Source: Paenibacillus sp. USDA918EY (lineage in GTDB: Bacteria; Bacillota; Bacilli; Paenibacillales; Paenibacillaceae). Taken from it: a DNA stretch of 64,000 nt. This document shows, one piece after another, positions 52,469 to 62,238 of this stretch. Position 1 is the stretch's first letter. Every line of letters starts with the position of its first letter. A program made the position numbers and the translations under genes. Location of the stretch: positions 307,098-371,097 of the forward strand of contig NZ_WTWY01000006.1 in assembly GCF_009870825.1 (NCBI RefSeq). Reading direction: 5' to 3'. Under the pieces are notes generated by a model that was given only the letters and a program-made list of their open reading frames with translations, was not told the DNA's origin and ran no database searches.

Positions 52469-55141
52469 CTATTGCTTGATATTGTCCAGCGCTTTTTTCC
52501 CCAGACGTTCCAGCAGCTGCTGTTTGTACAAGCTTTCCACCTTCACGTGTTTCCCGAGGCTTTCCCAGTAACCTTCGCTGCGCGGACGCGGATCGTAATC
52601 GCTTGGCACGAGACCGGGTACCTTTGGCCCCGCATGTCCGATCGCGTAGTTTTGCGCCGTCGGCGGCTGCTGCGAAGTGAGTTCGTTTTCGGTATTCCAG
52701 GAGACGTAGTTGGCCCCGGCCCAGCCATGGCCGCTGCCCAACCAGCCGCGGTCGCGGATCGAAATCGGCGCATCGATGTTGTCGAACAGGCCGCCGACCG
52801 ACCAGCGGTGATGCGGTTCGCTCGTGTTGTAGTTTTTAACCGCCTTGCCGTCCAGGAATACGTTTGGCCCTTGTACCCGGCTGTCCACGACAAACGCATG
52901 CCGCGCCGTCTCGGTATAAATCCGCTGTGCCAAATTGAGCTGCCCCATCTGATGGATCACATAACGGCGTCCGCCGGTAATGATGCTGACCATGTCGTAC
53001 ATTTTGCTGTCCTGCACCGTAATCCATTTGGAGTTGCGGCTCATCTGAACAAGCGAATACGACAGATGATAACCTGTCACGTCGCGCACCCAGCCGTTTT
53101 TGACGCTGTTGAAAACAACAAAACGTTCCGCGTGTTTTTCATCGGCATAATACGGGTCCGTTGTGTCATTGTCCATGACCGTATCCATGATGCTTGGATC
53201 GAAATCGCTGTCCGCGCGCATATTCTCCACGCCGACCTGCTCGATCCGGGCGCTGTCGGTGTATTTGAACATTTGCCCGCCGCCCCATTTTTGTTCGACG
53301 GCATTGGCGATAGGCGCATCCACCGTGATCGCGTTGCCGTTGATCGCCGTGATGACGCGGTCAAAATCGAGATTAAACGGCGACCACTGGGTTACGGTGC
53401 CGCCCGGACGGTTGTAAATGTAATCCATGCCGATTTCATGAATCCAGTTTTTGTCCCCGACCCGGCGCACCACGACCGTATCCCCGACCTTATAGCCGCC
53501 GGCATCATCAACGCGGAAGGTCCGCGAACCGGATGGCACGTACAGATCGGTAATCGTTCTCATCGAGCCGTTGTCGATGCTGAGACCGGTATTTTCCCCG
53601 ATTTCGATCAGGTTGCGCGGATTCGCGCCCGTCCCGTAGATAAGCGTCCCTTTGTCATCCTGTCCTTCGCCCCGAAGCACGACGCCGCTCGCATTCATTT
53701 TCAGCGTGCCGCCGACCTCGTATTTCCCTTTTTTGAGCAAAACCGCTCCCCGGAAACCGTCCTTGCCGACCGGCAATCGGGACACCTCGTCGATGGCTGC
53801 CTGAATGCGGGCCGTGTCGTCCCCGTCCCCCGGCTTGACCGTCGCTTTGACCTTGACGTCCGGGATTTTCACGCCGCCGCCCATGTAGCCGACGTTCGAG
53901 AAATCGAGGATCTGATTGCCCCGGTAATCGCTCACGTACACCAGTTTGCCGTCATCGCCAAGAAATGCGATTTGGCTCTGGTCTTTTGGAATGCTCTTTT
54001 TGTCCCATACCGTAAAGTAGAAGGAGTCGTACACCGGCGGTTTGCCTGCTTGCTCCATCGTCAGCCGGATTTCATACCGGCCTTTCTGATCCGCCGTCCC
54101 CTCCGGCGTCCACTGTTTGGCTTCCCCTTTCGCCACGGCAACCGGGTCCAGCTTGGCAATGACCTTGCCGCCGTAAATCAGCTCGCCGCTCAGCGTGCCG
54201 GCCACGTTGGAGACGGTCGACACGGAAGGATAAACATCCTTCGGCTCAATCAGAGCCGGCTGGCCGATTTCGCTTTGGATATGTTGGTGGATCAGCTTGG
54301 AGTTCATCACGTATTTTTCATCCAAAAACACGTTCGGATCGTCCACCACGATCCAAAAATCGTTTGTTTTCAGCTCCTTCGTCGTCTGCACCACGCCGTG
54401 AACAAGCGCCGCTCCGACCTGGTTGGCCGTAAACGCTCCCGAAGGATCGATGCTCACGTCCTGCGTCGTGGCTGCAAACGTCTTGGCGTAAGGCGTCAGA
54501 TCCACTTCTTGACCGGAATCGAGCTCGCCCTTCAGGACAAGCGTGCCTTTCTCGCCTTTATTCAAGCGAATCTCGGCATTGTTCGGGTACTCCTTTCCGC
54601 TTGCGTCCGTGAAATAAATCCTTTTCAAGCCGGCGGGGGCCGGCGCTTCCGTGCTGTTATATACCTCAAGCTCGGATAGCTGTACATTTAAATCTTTGCT
54701 CAAATTAAGATTAATCTTGATATATCTTGCTGTTACATCGTCGAACATCGCTGCCTCCGTAGCGGTCAAATCTTTATTTTTGCTGTAAGCTTGATTCCAG
54801 CTGCCGTTGTCGTCGGAGTAGAGGATTTCATAATCCTTCAAATTATCCGCCCGGTTGAGATGCATCATGACTTTGTTGAAGGTTTCCTTGGCGCCGAGAT
54901 CGATCGAAATCCAGACGTTCATATCGTCCCCGCGGTCCGCGGCCAGCGGCTGCCAGACGGTCGAAGGATCGCCGTCCACGGCGTTGCCTGCTTTGCCGGA
55001 GCTGGCCTGCGCGCTTTTGCCAAGTGCCAGGTTGGTGCCTGAACCGGCCGCCGCCGACGCCTTCTCCTTCCCGCCGGACATGGCCGGAAGCATCAGCAGC
55101 AGGACCAGGAAACCGAAACCAAGCTTTTTCATCGAGCCCAT
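52469..55141 (-). CDS. Large secreted protein: F5/8 type C module plus pectate-lyase-like beta-helix
   Basis: 890 aa from the ATG at 55141 (GAGGTGG 10 nt upstream). Signal LGFGFLVLLLMLPAMSGG, an F5/8C (CBM32) domain about residues 35-170 (LALGKSAQASSGKAGNAVDG; WISIDLGAKETFNKVMMHLN), a beta-rich linker, and from about residue 445 a right-handed beta-helix (GDGDDTARIQAAIDEVSRLP; VVLRGEGQDDKGTLIYG). Likely polysaccharide lyase or hydrolase; substrate not readable. Confidence 0.85.
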   Translation of the reverse strand: MGSMKKLGFGFLVLLLMLPAMSGGKEKASAAAGSGTNLALGKSAQASSGKAGNAVDGDPSTVWQPLAADRGDDMNVWISIDLGAKETFNKVMMHLNRADNLKDYEILYSDDNGSWNQAYSKNKDLTATEAAMFDDVTARYIKINLNLSKDLNVQLSELEVYNSTEAPAPAGLKRIYFTDASGKEYPNNAEIRLNKGEKGTLVLKGELDSGQEVDLTPYAKTFAATTQDVSIDPSGAFTANQVGAALVHGVVQTTKELKTNDFWIVVDDPNVFLDEKYVMNSKLIHQHIQSEIGQPALIEPKDVYPSVSTVSNVAGTLSGELIYGGKVIAKLDPVAVAKGEAKQWTPEGTADQKGRYEIRLTMEQAGKPPVYDSFYFTVWDKKSIPKDQSQIAFLGDDGKLVYVSDYRGNQILDFSNVGYMGGGVKIPDVKVKATVKPGDGDDTARIQAAIDEVSRLPVGKDGFRGAVLLKKGKYEVGGTLKMNASGVVLRGEGQDDKGTLIYGTGANPRNLIEIGENTGLSIDNGSMRTITDLYVPSGSRTFRVDDAGGYKVGDTVVVRRVGDKNWIHEIGMDYIYNRPGGTVTQWSPFNLDFDRVITAINGNAITVDAPIANAVEQKWGGGQMFKYTDSARIEQVGVENMRADSDFDPSIMDTVMDNDTTDPYYADEKHAERFVVFNSVKNGWVRDVTGYHLSYSLVQMSRNSKWITVQDSKMYDMVSIITGGRRYVIHQMGQLNLAQRIYTETARHAFVVDSRVQGPNVFLDGKAVKNYNTSEPHHRWSVGGLFDNIDAPISIRDRGWLGSGHGWAGANYVSWNTENELTSQQPPTAQNYAIGHAGPKVPGLVPSDYDPRPRSEGYWESLGKHVKVESLYKQQLLERLGKKALDNIKQ

Positions 55142-55264
55142 CAATAAAATCCCACCTCTCTTAAATGAGGATTTTGCAAAAGTGTACTGAAGTTCTCCGC
55201 AAAATCCCGTATTTTGAAATCGCTTACATTTTAACTTGCACAGATATGAAAGGACATGTCTTTT

Positions 55265-55558
55265 TTATCGGTGGGCTTGTGTTTTGTTAAGGAAAATAGC
55301 CTTATGCTGCTCGATGCCAAGCATGAATTCTCCCCTGTTATCAAAATAATGCAATCTCACATTTCGAATCGGTTCATTAAACCTGAGCGGATAGGGCCAC
55401 TTCACTTCCATCTTCCAATCGCTGGCAGGTTTCCCGCTGGGCAAAAGCAGTTTAAAGTCGGTGTGGGATTTGATTTTGCTAACATCGGCCGGTTCCTCGA
55501 CTTCCGAAGCCGTACCGAATGAGACAGCCATGGCCAGCATGAGGTTCAGTATCAACAT
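55265..55558 (-). CDS. Small exported protein, possibly truncated
   Basis: 97 aa, ATG with AAGGGA 6 nt upstream. A hydrophobic start (MLILNLMLAMAVSFGTASEV) looks like a signal peptide; the rest (FKLLLPSGKPASDWKMEVKW; NVRLHYFDNRGEFMLGIEQH) resembles part of a DUF4367-type domain, which is normally longer. Function unknown. Confidence 0.55.
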   Translation of the reverse strand: MLILNLMLAMAVSFGTASEVEEPADVSKIKSHTDFKLLLPSGKPASDWKMEVKWPYPLRFNEPIRNVRLHYFDNRGEFMLGIEQHKAIFLNKTQAHR

Positions 55559-55759
55559 GTTTCGTCCCTTCGTAAAAAATGAATTATATTGACGCCAATT
55601 TATGCGATTCTCCGGCGGGCTTTGCCTCTGTTCCTGAGCCTCGTTCCTTCAAAAGGATAACTTCCCATATATAAGATTCTAAGAAAGGAGCTGGTTTATT
55701 CGCCGTTCAGCAGCTCCGCGGATCGATTTTAACCTCCAAGTAGGCTCTCCAAAACATCA

Positions 55760-56035
55760 TCACGGAGAACCCTTTTCAATGCTTACGGTTTTCGTCTTGG
55801 CGGGATCGTACACATCCTTGTCGGCATAAGGGCTTTCCAAAACGGCTTTGATGTGATCCCCGACCCGGTATCCCTCCGCGTTTTTTACTTTTACTTCAAA
55901 TCCGCTTACGTGGAGAACGCTCTTTTCGGCATCGACGCTTTCGATCCTGCCCTCGACTTCGAACCGGTTAGAATGGCTGCAGCCGGCTGCCAGCACAACG
56001 AACAGGATCAACGAAACCAACCATTTGGCCTTCAT
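55760..56035 (-). CDS. Small lipoprotein
   Basis: 91 aa. Signal with lipobox (LVSLILFVVLAAGCSHSN), then FEVEGRIESVDAEKSVLHVS and VGDHIKAVLES, an OB-like beta barrel. Anchored on the outside. Family not recognised. Confidence 0.7.
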   Translation of the reverse strand: MKAKWLVSLILFVVLAAGCSHSNRFEVEGRIESVDAEKSVLHVSGFEVKVKNAEGYRVGDHIKAVLESPYADKDVYDPAKTKTVSIEKGSP

Positions 56036-56218
56036 GGACTTTCGTTCCCTTCCCTAAAAAAGCTTTTGAATATAAGACAGTTCAGACCAAAAAAGGTTGC
56101 AGGCATTTGTGCGTTTTCCCACCTCGCTTATGATCGGACAATGCAAAGACATCCCTTGCTCCAAAAGTTCAACCCGTTCCTTAGCGAGACGGGACCCATG
56201 TAAAAAACGGTCCAATCG

Positions 56219-56243
56219 AAAAAAAGACCGGCTAGGCCGGCCC
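56219..56243 (-). terminator. Terminator (minus)
   Basis: GGCCGGC CTA GCCGGTC followed on the minus strand by TTTTTTT, just after the VOC gene. Confidence 0.85.
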
Positions 56244-56255
56244 TCTCTCATGTTT

Positions 56256-56681
56256 TTATCCTTCGGATGTTTCCCCGCTAAGCTGCCAGGTAATGCCGAA
56301 TTTGTCGCGAACCATGCCATAGGACGGGCTCCAGAACGTTTCCTGCAGCTCCATGTGAACTTGTCCGCCGTCGGAAAGTGCGTTATAAATCGATCTCAAG
56401 CGCTCCAAATCCTTCGTCATGAGGGCAATGGTCAATTGATCGCCTTGCTTGTAAGGATTCCCCGGAAACGTGTCGGAGAAGAGGAGCATCTGGCCGTCGA
56501 ATTCGAGTGCCGCATGCAGGACGCGGTCTTTCGCTGCATCGGGCACCGGATGACCGAGATCCGGCTTATCGCCAAACCGTTGGACCCCCAAGTTGTTTGC
56601 TCCCAGCACCTTTTCATAAAATGCCACCGCTTCGGCGCAGTTTCCATCCAATACGATATACGGCGCGACTTTCAAGCTCAT
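56256..56681 (-). CDS. VOC-family protein, PhnB-like
   Basis: 141 aa. VAPYIVLDGNCAEAVAFYEK and VLHAALEFDGQMLLFSDTFP, WSPSYGMVRDKFGITWQLS are typical of the PhnB/YjdN glyoxalase-like group; many members lack a known substrate. GGGAGG 10 nt before the ATG. Monocistronic. Confidence 0.85.
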   Translation of the reverse strand: MSLKVAPYIVLDGNCAEAVAFYEKVLGANNLGVQRFGDKPDLGHPVPDAAKDRVLHAALEFDGQMLLFSDTFPGNPYKQGDQLTIALMTKDLERLRSIYNALSDGGQVHMELQETFWSPSYGMVRDKFGITWQLSGETSEG

Positions 56682-56877
56682 GTAACTTGTCCTCCCTTAT
56701 CATGATTCGTTTTTAGTACAAGTTTCCTTACTCAGTATAACCTGTTTATTCCACGCGGATAAGGCGAACACACAAGCATTTTCAAAAAATAACGGGGTCT
56801 TTCGGTCTTTCGGTATGGCTTTTGCCTGCGTTTTCTTAGCCGATCCCCGCAAGCCGAAACGTCCCCCATCAATACCT

Positions 56878-57492
56878 TTAATTCGGCCGCTCCAGGGAAA
56901 AAGTTTCTCCCAGTTTGGCGTAATGGCTGCCGGCAAGCCGGCTGACCGGCTTTAGCGCCTCCGCCAGAATGCGGCCTTGATCCAGCAAGGCCTCATCGAT
57001 ATGAAAGCGGACGACGCGCCCGATCAGCAAATCCGCCGCCGGGGAATCCGGCGTCCCTCCCAGCGGCATCGCCTGTTCAAGGACGCATTCCATGCGTATT
57101 TTCGCTTCGGCAATGCCCGGAACGCGCACGTTGTGGCTCGGAACGGGCGTCAGCCCGGCATGCTCCAGCTCGCTTTCATCCGGCGGCAGGCTGGCCGCAG
57201 TTATGTTCAGCTTTTCTACCGAAAGTTCGTCCCCGATGTGCACGACAAACTCGCCTTCCCGTGCCGCATTTCTGGACGTATCTTTCCGCGAGCCTTGTTT
57301 TCGCTGAACCGACACCGAAATCATGGGCGGATCCGCCGTCACAATGTTGAAATAACTGAACGGCGCCGCATTGATTTTGCCGTTATCGGCCAGTGTCGTC
57401 ACCCAAGCGACCGGTCTCGGGATGATGCTTCCGGTCAGCAGCTTGTAATTGTCGCGTTCGCTTTGGTTCAGCGGATCGATGGACTTCATCAT
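56878..57492 (-). CDS. Flavin reductase-like protein downstream of MhqO-type dioxygenase
   Basis: 204 aa. NYKLLTGSIIPRPVAWVTTL, NAAPFSYFNIVTADPPMISV and LNITAASLPPDESELEHAGL mark the flavin reductase split barrel. Overlaps the dioxygenase stop as ATGA. Could supply or consume reduced flavin in quinone detoxification. Confidence 0.87.
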   Translation of the reverse strand: MMKSIDPLNQSERDNYKLLTGSIIPRPVAWVTTLADNGKINAAPFSYFNIVTADPPMISVSVQRKQGSRKDTSRNAAREGEFVVHIGDELSVEKLNITAASLPPDESELEHAGLTPVPSHNVRVPGIAEAKIRMECVLEQAMPLGGTPDSPAADLLIGRVVRFHIDEALLDQGRILAEALKPVSRLAGSHYAKLGETFSLERPN

Positions 57493-58442
57493 TGGCGCGG
57501 CACCTCCGGCTCCCGGACTTCAAACGGCGTCAGCTTGGCTTCGATTTCTTCCCGGCGCGGTTCGAACCATTCGGGCAGCATGAGCTTTTCGCCCAAACGG
57601 GCAGGTTCTTCATCGCGCGCAAAGCCCGGCGGATCGGTCGCGATTTCAAACTGGATGCCGCCTTCCTCGCGGAAATAAAGGGCGCGAAAATATTGGCGGT
57701 CAACGATCGGCGTCGTCTGAAAGCCATGCTCCAGCACATGCTCTCTCCATAATGCATGCTCGCTGTCATCCTTCGCGCGCCAGGCGATATGATGCACCGT
57801 TCCTGCTCCGCCTGTCCCCCGCTCCACCGGGTTCGCGACAACATCGACGGTGTTGCCAAGCTCCCCAAACGATCTGAATCGAATGTATGCTCCCTCCTGG
57901 CCGATTCTTTCCAGGCCCATCACCTGCTGAAGCAGGTGGGCCGTCCGCCCGGGCTCCATGCTGTACAATACCGCGCCGCCAAAACCTTTAATCGCCCGCT
58001 CCGCAGGAATCCCGCCGAAGCTCCACGTGCTTAATGGACCTGCTTCCCGTTCCACGATTTCAAGCTGCAGACCGTCCCCGTCGCGGAAGGCAAGGTACGT
58101 CTCCGAAAATCTCGACGTCTTTTCGAACGGGATGTCAAAAGCCGCCAATCTGTTTTCCCAAAAAGCAAGCGCCCCTTTAGGAACGGCAAACGTCGTTACT
58201 CCGACCTGACCGCCGCCCACGCGTCCTTGACGCGATCTAGGCCACGGAAAAAACGTGATGATCGTACCCGGGGTTCCTTGTTCGTCTCCCAAATACAGGT
58301 GGTACACCTCCGGCGCATCAAAGTTGACCGTTTGTTTCACCAATCGCAGTCCCAGTACGCCTGCATAAAAATCGACCGTTTTCTGCGGATCCCTTACAAA
58401 TGCGGTAATGTGGTGAATGCCTGCGGTTTTCATGTTCATCAT
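57489..58442 (-). CDS. VOC ring-cleaving dioxygenase, MhqO-like
   Basis: 317 aa, two VOC repeats. GIHHITAFVRDPQKTVDFYA, LYLGDEQGTPGTIITFFPW, then HHIAWRAKDDSEHALWREH and GGIQFEIATDPPGFARDEEP hold the His/His/Glu metal ligands. Related to MhqO/MhqA of B. subtilis, induced by quinones. AGGAG lies 6 nt before the ATG. Two MhqR-like boxes sit upstream. Confidence 0.9.
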   Translation of the reverse strand: MMNMKTAGIHHITAFVRDPQKTVDFYAGVLGLRLVKQTVNFDAPEVYHLYLGDEQGTPGTIITFFPWPRSRQGRVGGGQVGVTTFAVPKGALAFWENRLAAFDIPFEKTSRFSETYLAFRDGDGLQLEIVEREAGPLSTWSFGGIPAERAIKGFGGAVLYSMEPGRTAHLLQQVMGLERIGQEGAYIRFRSFGELGNTVDVVANPVERGTGGAGTVHHIAWRAKDDSEHALWREHVLEHGFQTTPIVDRQYFRALYFREEGGIQFEIATDPPGFARDEEPARLGEKLMLPEWFEPRREEIEAKLTPFEVREPEVPRQ

Positions 58443-58461
58443 CCCCAGCTCCTATTTAATA

Positions 58462-58477
58462 ATCTTAATATTGAGAT
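58462..58477. promoter_or_regulatory. MhqR-like box, leader copy
   Basis: ATCTTAATATTGAGAT: outer ATCT-N8-AGAT arms as in MhqR operators, in the 5' leader of the dioxygenase gene, 20 bp before its start. Confidence 0.5.
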
Positions 58478-58521
58478 ATATGAGTGAATATGTCCTTCTT
58501 CAGCAATGAACTCAAAACATT

Positions 58522-58562
58522 TATCTTGATTTAAAGATATTATAATTTAAGTTAGCTGTCAA
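58522..58562 (-). promoter_or_regulatory. Promoter with overlapping MhqR-like box
   Basis: Minus strand TTGACA (58557-58562), 17 nt, TATCTT (58534-58539). The box TATCTTGATTTAAAGATA (58522-58539) covers the -10. Fits repression by a MarR/MhqR-type protein encoded elsewhere. Confidence 0.6.
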
Positions 58563-58718
58563 TAGGTGTATCCACCGAGAATAAAAAAATGTGGATCACT
58601 GTACTTCGTCAATTTACGTCATAAAAAATCGGCCGGAGCTTTATTGCTCCCGCCGATTTCATGGGATCCATTATTTAAACGGATTCCCGGGCAACGCCGG
58701 TTCCCGGATTCATCCGCC

Positions 58719-61700
58719 TTATTTCACATGGCCGGAGACCGTATTGCTCAGCCCGCTTTCATTGTGCAATCTGCTTACCGCCGAGACGGCATAGGTGTAC
58801 TCCTGACCCGGGACGGCGCTGTAATCCATAAATGTTTGTTTCACTCCGTCCACTCTCCGAACGGTCGCGATCAGCTGCGAGGTATCGTTCGGATTGATGG
58901 AACCTTTGCGGCTGATGCGGTATACCGCGTAATAAGCCGGCTTCTGTTTCTCATTGTCCTTCCAATCGACTTCAATCATGCCTTTCTTTCCTTTGACATT
59001 GAGCAGCTTCGGTGCAGCCGGCGTTTCGTCCGGCAGCCACGGCATGGCGGGAATCAGCGCGGGACGCGAATACATCGATGCGATCTCGTCCCTGACCCCG
59101 AGCGGATTGCGAAGCACATCCGATGTGCTGAATAGGATATTGCCCGATACATTTTGGCCCTGGTCGTTATTGTATCTCAGTTGGGCGGGAAGCTGGTCGG
59201 GATTCATCCAGTTGCTTTCGCCCACGCGATAAGCCGCCTGGCCGATATACAGCTGAACAGGATGTTTGCCGGAGTTGTCGTTTTGTCCGTTGATTTCTTT
59301 GGTCCACCAATCGATCAATTTTTCGTAGGCTGCCGCCGGATTGCCGAAATGCCAATAAATTTGCGGCGCCAGGTAATCCACCCAGCCGTTTTTCATCCAT
59401 GTTCTCGTGTCGGCATACAGGTCGTCGTAATTTTGCAGGCCGTTTGTTTCCGATCCGGTCGGGTCCGTCGCTTTATTGCGCCAAATGCCGAAAGGGCTGA
59501 TGCCGAATTTGACGTACGGCTTGGTGCTCTTGATGGTCGCATTCAATCCTTCAACGATGTCGTTGACGTTGTCCCTGCGCCAATCGCCCAAAGACTTGGT
59601 ACCTCCGCCTGCTTTATAGTCGTTGTACTGCTTGGCGTCGTCAAAAGGCTCGCTTCCCGGATACGGATAGAAATAATCGTCCATATGGATGCCGTCGACG
59701 TCGTATTTTTGGACGATTTCTTTGACTCCGTTAATGATGTATTGCTGAGCCTCCGGAATCGCGGGATTAAAGTACATTTTACCGCCGTTTTTAACGACCC
59801 AGTCCGGATGCACGCGCGCCGGATGGTTTGCCGCGAGCAAATCGGGATTGTCATGCATGCTGATCCGGTACGGATTGATCCACGCATGGAATTCGAGATT
59901 CCGTTTATGCGCTTCTTCGATCATAAATTTCAGCGGATCGTACCCGTCGCTCGGGGCTTTGCCCTGTTCCCCCGTCAACCAATGCGACCATGGGAAATAA
60001 TCGGACGGGAAAAAGGAGTCGCTTGTCGGCCTGACCTGCACGAACACCGCGTTAATCCCCGTATTTTTCAATTCGTCCAGCAGCTTCACGAAATCCTTTC
60101 TTTGCTGCGCGGGATCAAACACGTTTTTCGTCGGCCAGTCGATGTTCTCTACCGTCGAAATCCATGCGCCGCGCAGTTCCCGTTTCGGGTGTGCGGCCGG
60201 ATTCGTCACGACAAGGAGCTGCTGCGCCTTTTTGCCTTCCACTTCGGCCGTAATCGTTGTCGTTCCCGGCGCTTTGGCGGTGATTTGGCCTGTCGCCGGA
60301 TCGATGGCCGCCACCTTTTCATTCGTGCTGCCAAAGGTGATGCCTGTTGTGATTTCCTTTTTGCCTTCGACCTTGTAGACACCGTACACTTTCGCTGCAG
60401 GCGCCTCTTCTCCGATCATCACCGAAAATACGTTTCCGATTTCGATGCTTTTCAGTTCTCCGGCTTTCACCTGAACCTTATAGCTTGCTTCATGTCCTTC
60501 ATATTTGGCCGTCACTGTCGTTTCACCTACCTGTAATGCCCGAATCTGCCGCCCCGCGATCTCAGCGATGCCGCTGCCGGGCTCGATTTCAAACACGGCT
60601 TCCGCCGACACGTCGACCGGCTCTCCTCCGCCATAGACGGCAAAAGCCTTCAAGTTAGCGGTTTCGGTAAGAACGAGGGATAGCGGTCCCTCAATCAAAA
60701 GCCGGTCCGGCACGACCGGATTCTGGGATACGACCAGCCGATATACGGCGCGGTATTTATTTTGATACGTGGCTGTCAGATCGGTTTCCCCGGCAGCAAG
60801 CGCATGAATCAGACCATTTGCGTCCACCGTCGCCACCGATTCGTCGCTGCTTGCGAACGTGACGCTGCCGCTTTCCGCAGGCTTCGGATCAGCATCCCCT
60901 TTACGGGTAATCAGAACGCCGGCTTGTGCGGTATCTCCGGCCTTCAGCGGTTTGACCCCCGACCATTCAACACCAAATATATTGGTGTTCTCATAAACGA
61001 GGCTGACCTGGTCGACATAGAGCGTGCCAGCGCTTTTTGTGCCGGTCTCCACCAAATAAATATAATTGAGTTTCATCGGCTCGGCCCCATCAGGCACATC
61101 GGCAGCTACATACCGCCAGCCGTTCAACACGTCGCTGCTGTTGGTAAAATCAAGCGTAAACTGCTTGCCCAGACTGTCCTGGACCTGTCCGCGGATCCAA
61201 TGCTGCTTATCTTCGCCGTACACCCAAAAGCCGATTTTTTTCGGCTTGCCCGGAAGATCGCGGCCGTCTTTACCGTCGGGATTTTTAAATCGTATGTAAG
61301 CCGCGGATGTTCCGTCATTATTGGTAAAATCGTATTTCAGCCTGCCTGCCGAAAGGCCGTATTTGACGGGGAAAGGACGTTGAACCTGGTCGAGCACCGC
61401 GGAATTCGCCCTCACGGAAGTGACCCTCACGTCATCGATGTTTTCAAAATCTTCAAATACGCTGGACCATTCGGTGCCCGCAGCCGCCATCACCGCCGGA
61501 GCCACGACATTCACTTCAACTTCCGCGGTCAGACCGTTGTACACCGCTTCGATGACGCCGGAAGCCGGCTGATCCCCTGCCGTCAGCGTCGCGCCGTTCA
61601 ACGTTCCGATTCCGGGCGTGCTTTCCGATTTAATGCTCCAACCGACCTCCGACTGCGGAACATCCGCTTCGCTTCCGCCCGTGCCATACCCTTTCGCCGT

Positions 61701-61970
61701 GAGGGTAAGCGACGTATTCGCCTCAAGCGTGATCGGGTTTGGCGAAATTTCCAGACGTGCCGCTTCCACGTTTTTTGCGTCGGCCGTTTGGCCCTCCACG
61801 CCGGCTTCCCCGGTGTTATTCGCTTCGATGGCCGGGTTCCCGTTAGTATCCTCCTCTGCCGATGCGCCGTAAATGGAAACGGGCACACAAGTCATGAATG
61901 CGCTTACAATTAAACTTATTATGAGCATGCCGCGAAGACTTCTGCCCAACCAAGCTCCCTGGTGGTTCAT
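58719..61970 (-). CDS. Secreted GHL10 (DUF187) glycoside-hydrolase-like protein with Big domains
   Basis: 1083 aa from the ATG at 61970 (GGAGGAG 11 nt upstream). Signal LRGMLIISLIVSAFMTCVPV; N-terminal Ig-like repeat, a galactose-binding-like domain, Big_2 repeats (VTFASSDESVATVDANGLIH; FGSTNEKVAAIDPATGQIT), then GHL10 (RELRGAWISTVENIDWPTKN; FHAWINPYRISMHDN; DGIHMDDYFYPYPG) and a C-terminal FnIII. Acts on an extracellular glycan, likely peptidoglycan or wall polymer; substrate not shown. Confidence 0.9.
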   Translation of the reverse strand: MNHQGAWLGRSLRGMLIISLIVSAFMTCVPVSIYGASAEEDTNGNPAIEANNTGEAGVEGQTADAKNVEAARLEISPNPITLEANTSLTLTAKGYGTGGSEADVPQSEVGWSIKSESTPGIGTLNGATLTAGDQPASGVIEAVYNGLTAEVEVNVVAPAVMAAAGTEWSSVFEDFENIDDVRVTSVRANSAVLDQVQRPFPVKYGLSAGRLKYDFTNNDGTSAAYIRFKNPDGKDGRDLPGKPKKIGFWVYGEDKQHWIRGQVQDSLGKQFTLDFTNSSDVLNGWRYVAADVPDGAEPMKLNYIYLVETGTKSAGTLYVDQVSLVYENTNIFGVEWSGVKPLKAGDTAQAGVLITRKGDADPKPAESGSVTFASSDESVATVDANGLIHALAAGETDLTATYQNKYRAVYRLVVSQNPVVPDRLLIEGPLSLVLTETANLKAFAVYGGGEPVDVSAEAVFEIEPGSGIAEIAGRQIRALQVGETTVTAKYEGHEASYKVQVKAGELKSIEIGNVFSVMIGEEAPAAKVYGVYKVEGKKEITTGITFGSTNEKVAAIDPATGQITAKAPGTTTITAEVEGKKAQQLLVVTNPAAHPKRELRGAWISTVENIDWPTKNVFDPAQQRKDFVKLLDELKNTGINAVFVQVRPTSDSFFPSDYFPWSHWLTGEQGKAPSDGYDPLKFMIEEAHKRNLEFHAWINPYRISMHDNPDLLAANHPARVHPDWVVKNGGKMYFNPAIPEAQQYIINGVKEIVQKYDVDGIHMDDYFYPYPGSEPFDDAKQYNDYKAGGGTKSLGDWRRDNVNDIVEGLNATIKSTKPYVKFGISPFGIWRNKATDPTGSETNGLQNYDDLYADTRTWMKNGWVDYLAPQIYWHFGNPAAAYEKLIDWWTKEINGQNDNSGKHPVQLYIGQAAYRVGESNWMNPDQLPAQLRYNNDQGQNVSGNILFSTSDVLRNPLGVRDEIASMYSRPALIPAMPWLPDETPAAPKLLNVKGKKGMIEVDWKDNEKQKPAYYAVYRISRKGSINPNDTSQLIATVRRVDGVKQTFMDYSAVPGQEYTYAVSAVSRLHNESGLSNTVSGHVK

Positions 61971-62163
61971 CCCTGCTTTTTCTCCTCCCATAAATAAAGT
62001 TTTCTTGATACCAAAGCGCCTCAATCTTCCGACATTCGACCTCCTTTCATTATGAAAATATGTTTTAATTATATAATGCACTATAAAATTTTACTACAAA
62101 ATTTAATTTACCATTTTTCGCGTTTTTTCGGAAAACCATGCCGAGGATATAGCAAAAAGCGCA

Positions 62164-62210
62164 TAAAAGCCGCCCCATAGCGGCGATAACGCTGCTTAGG
62201 GCGGCCTTTG
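62164..62210 (-). terminator. Terminator (minus)
   Basis: GGCCGCCC / GGGGCGGC with TTTTA on the minus strand, after the ExsC-like gene. 62082-62163 is A/T-rich and probably holds the GHL10 promoter. Confidence 0.7.
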
Positions 62211-62238
62211 AAAAGGTGCATTTGCATTCAGGAGCGGA

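Noticed and set aside
52226..54679. Long plus-strand open frame opposite the beta-helix gene
   Set aside because: Antisense shadow of a G+C-rich gene; the minus-strand protein has signal peptide and domains.
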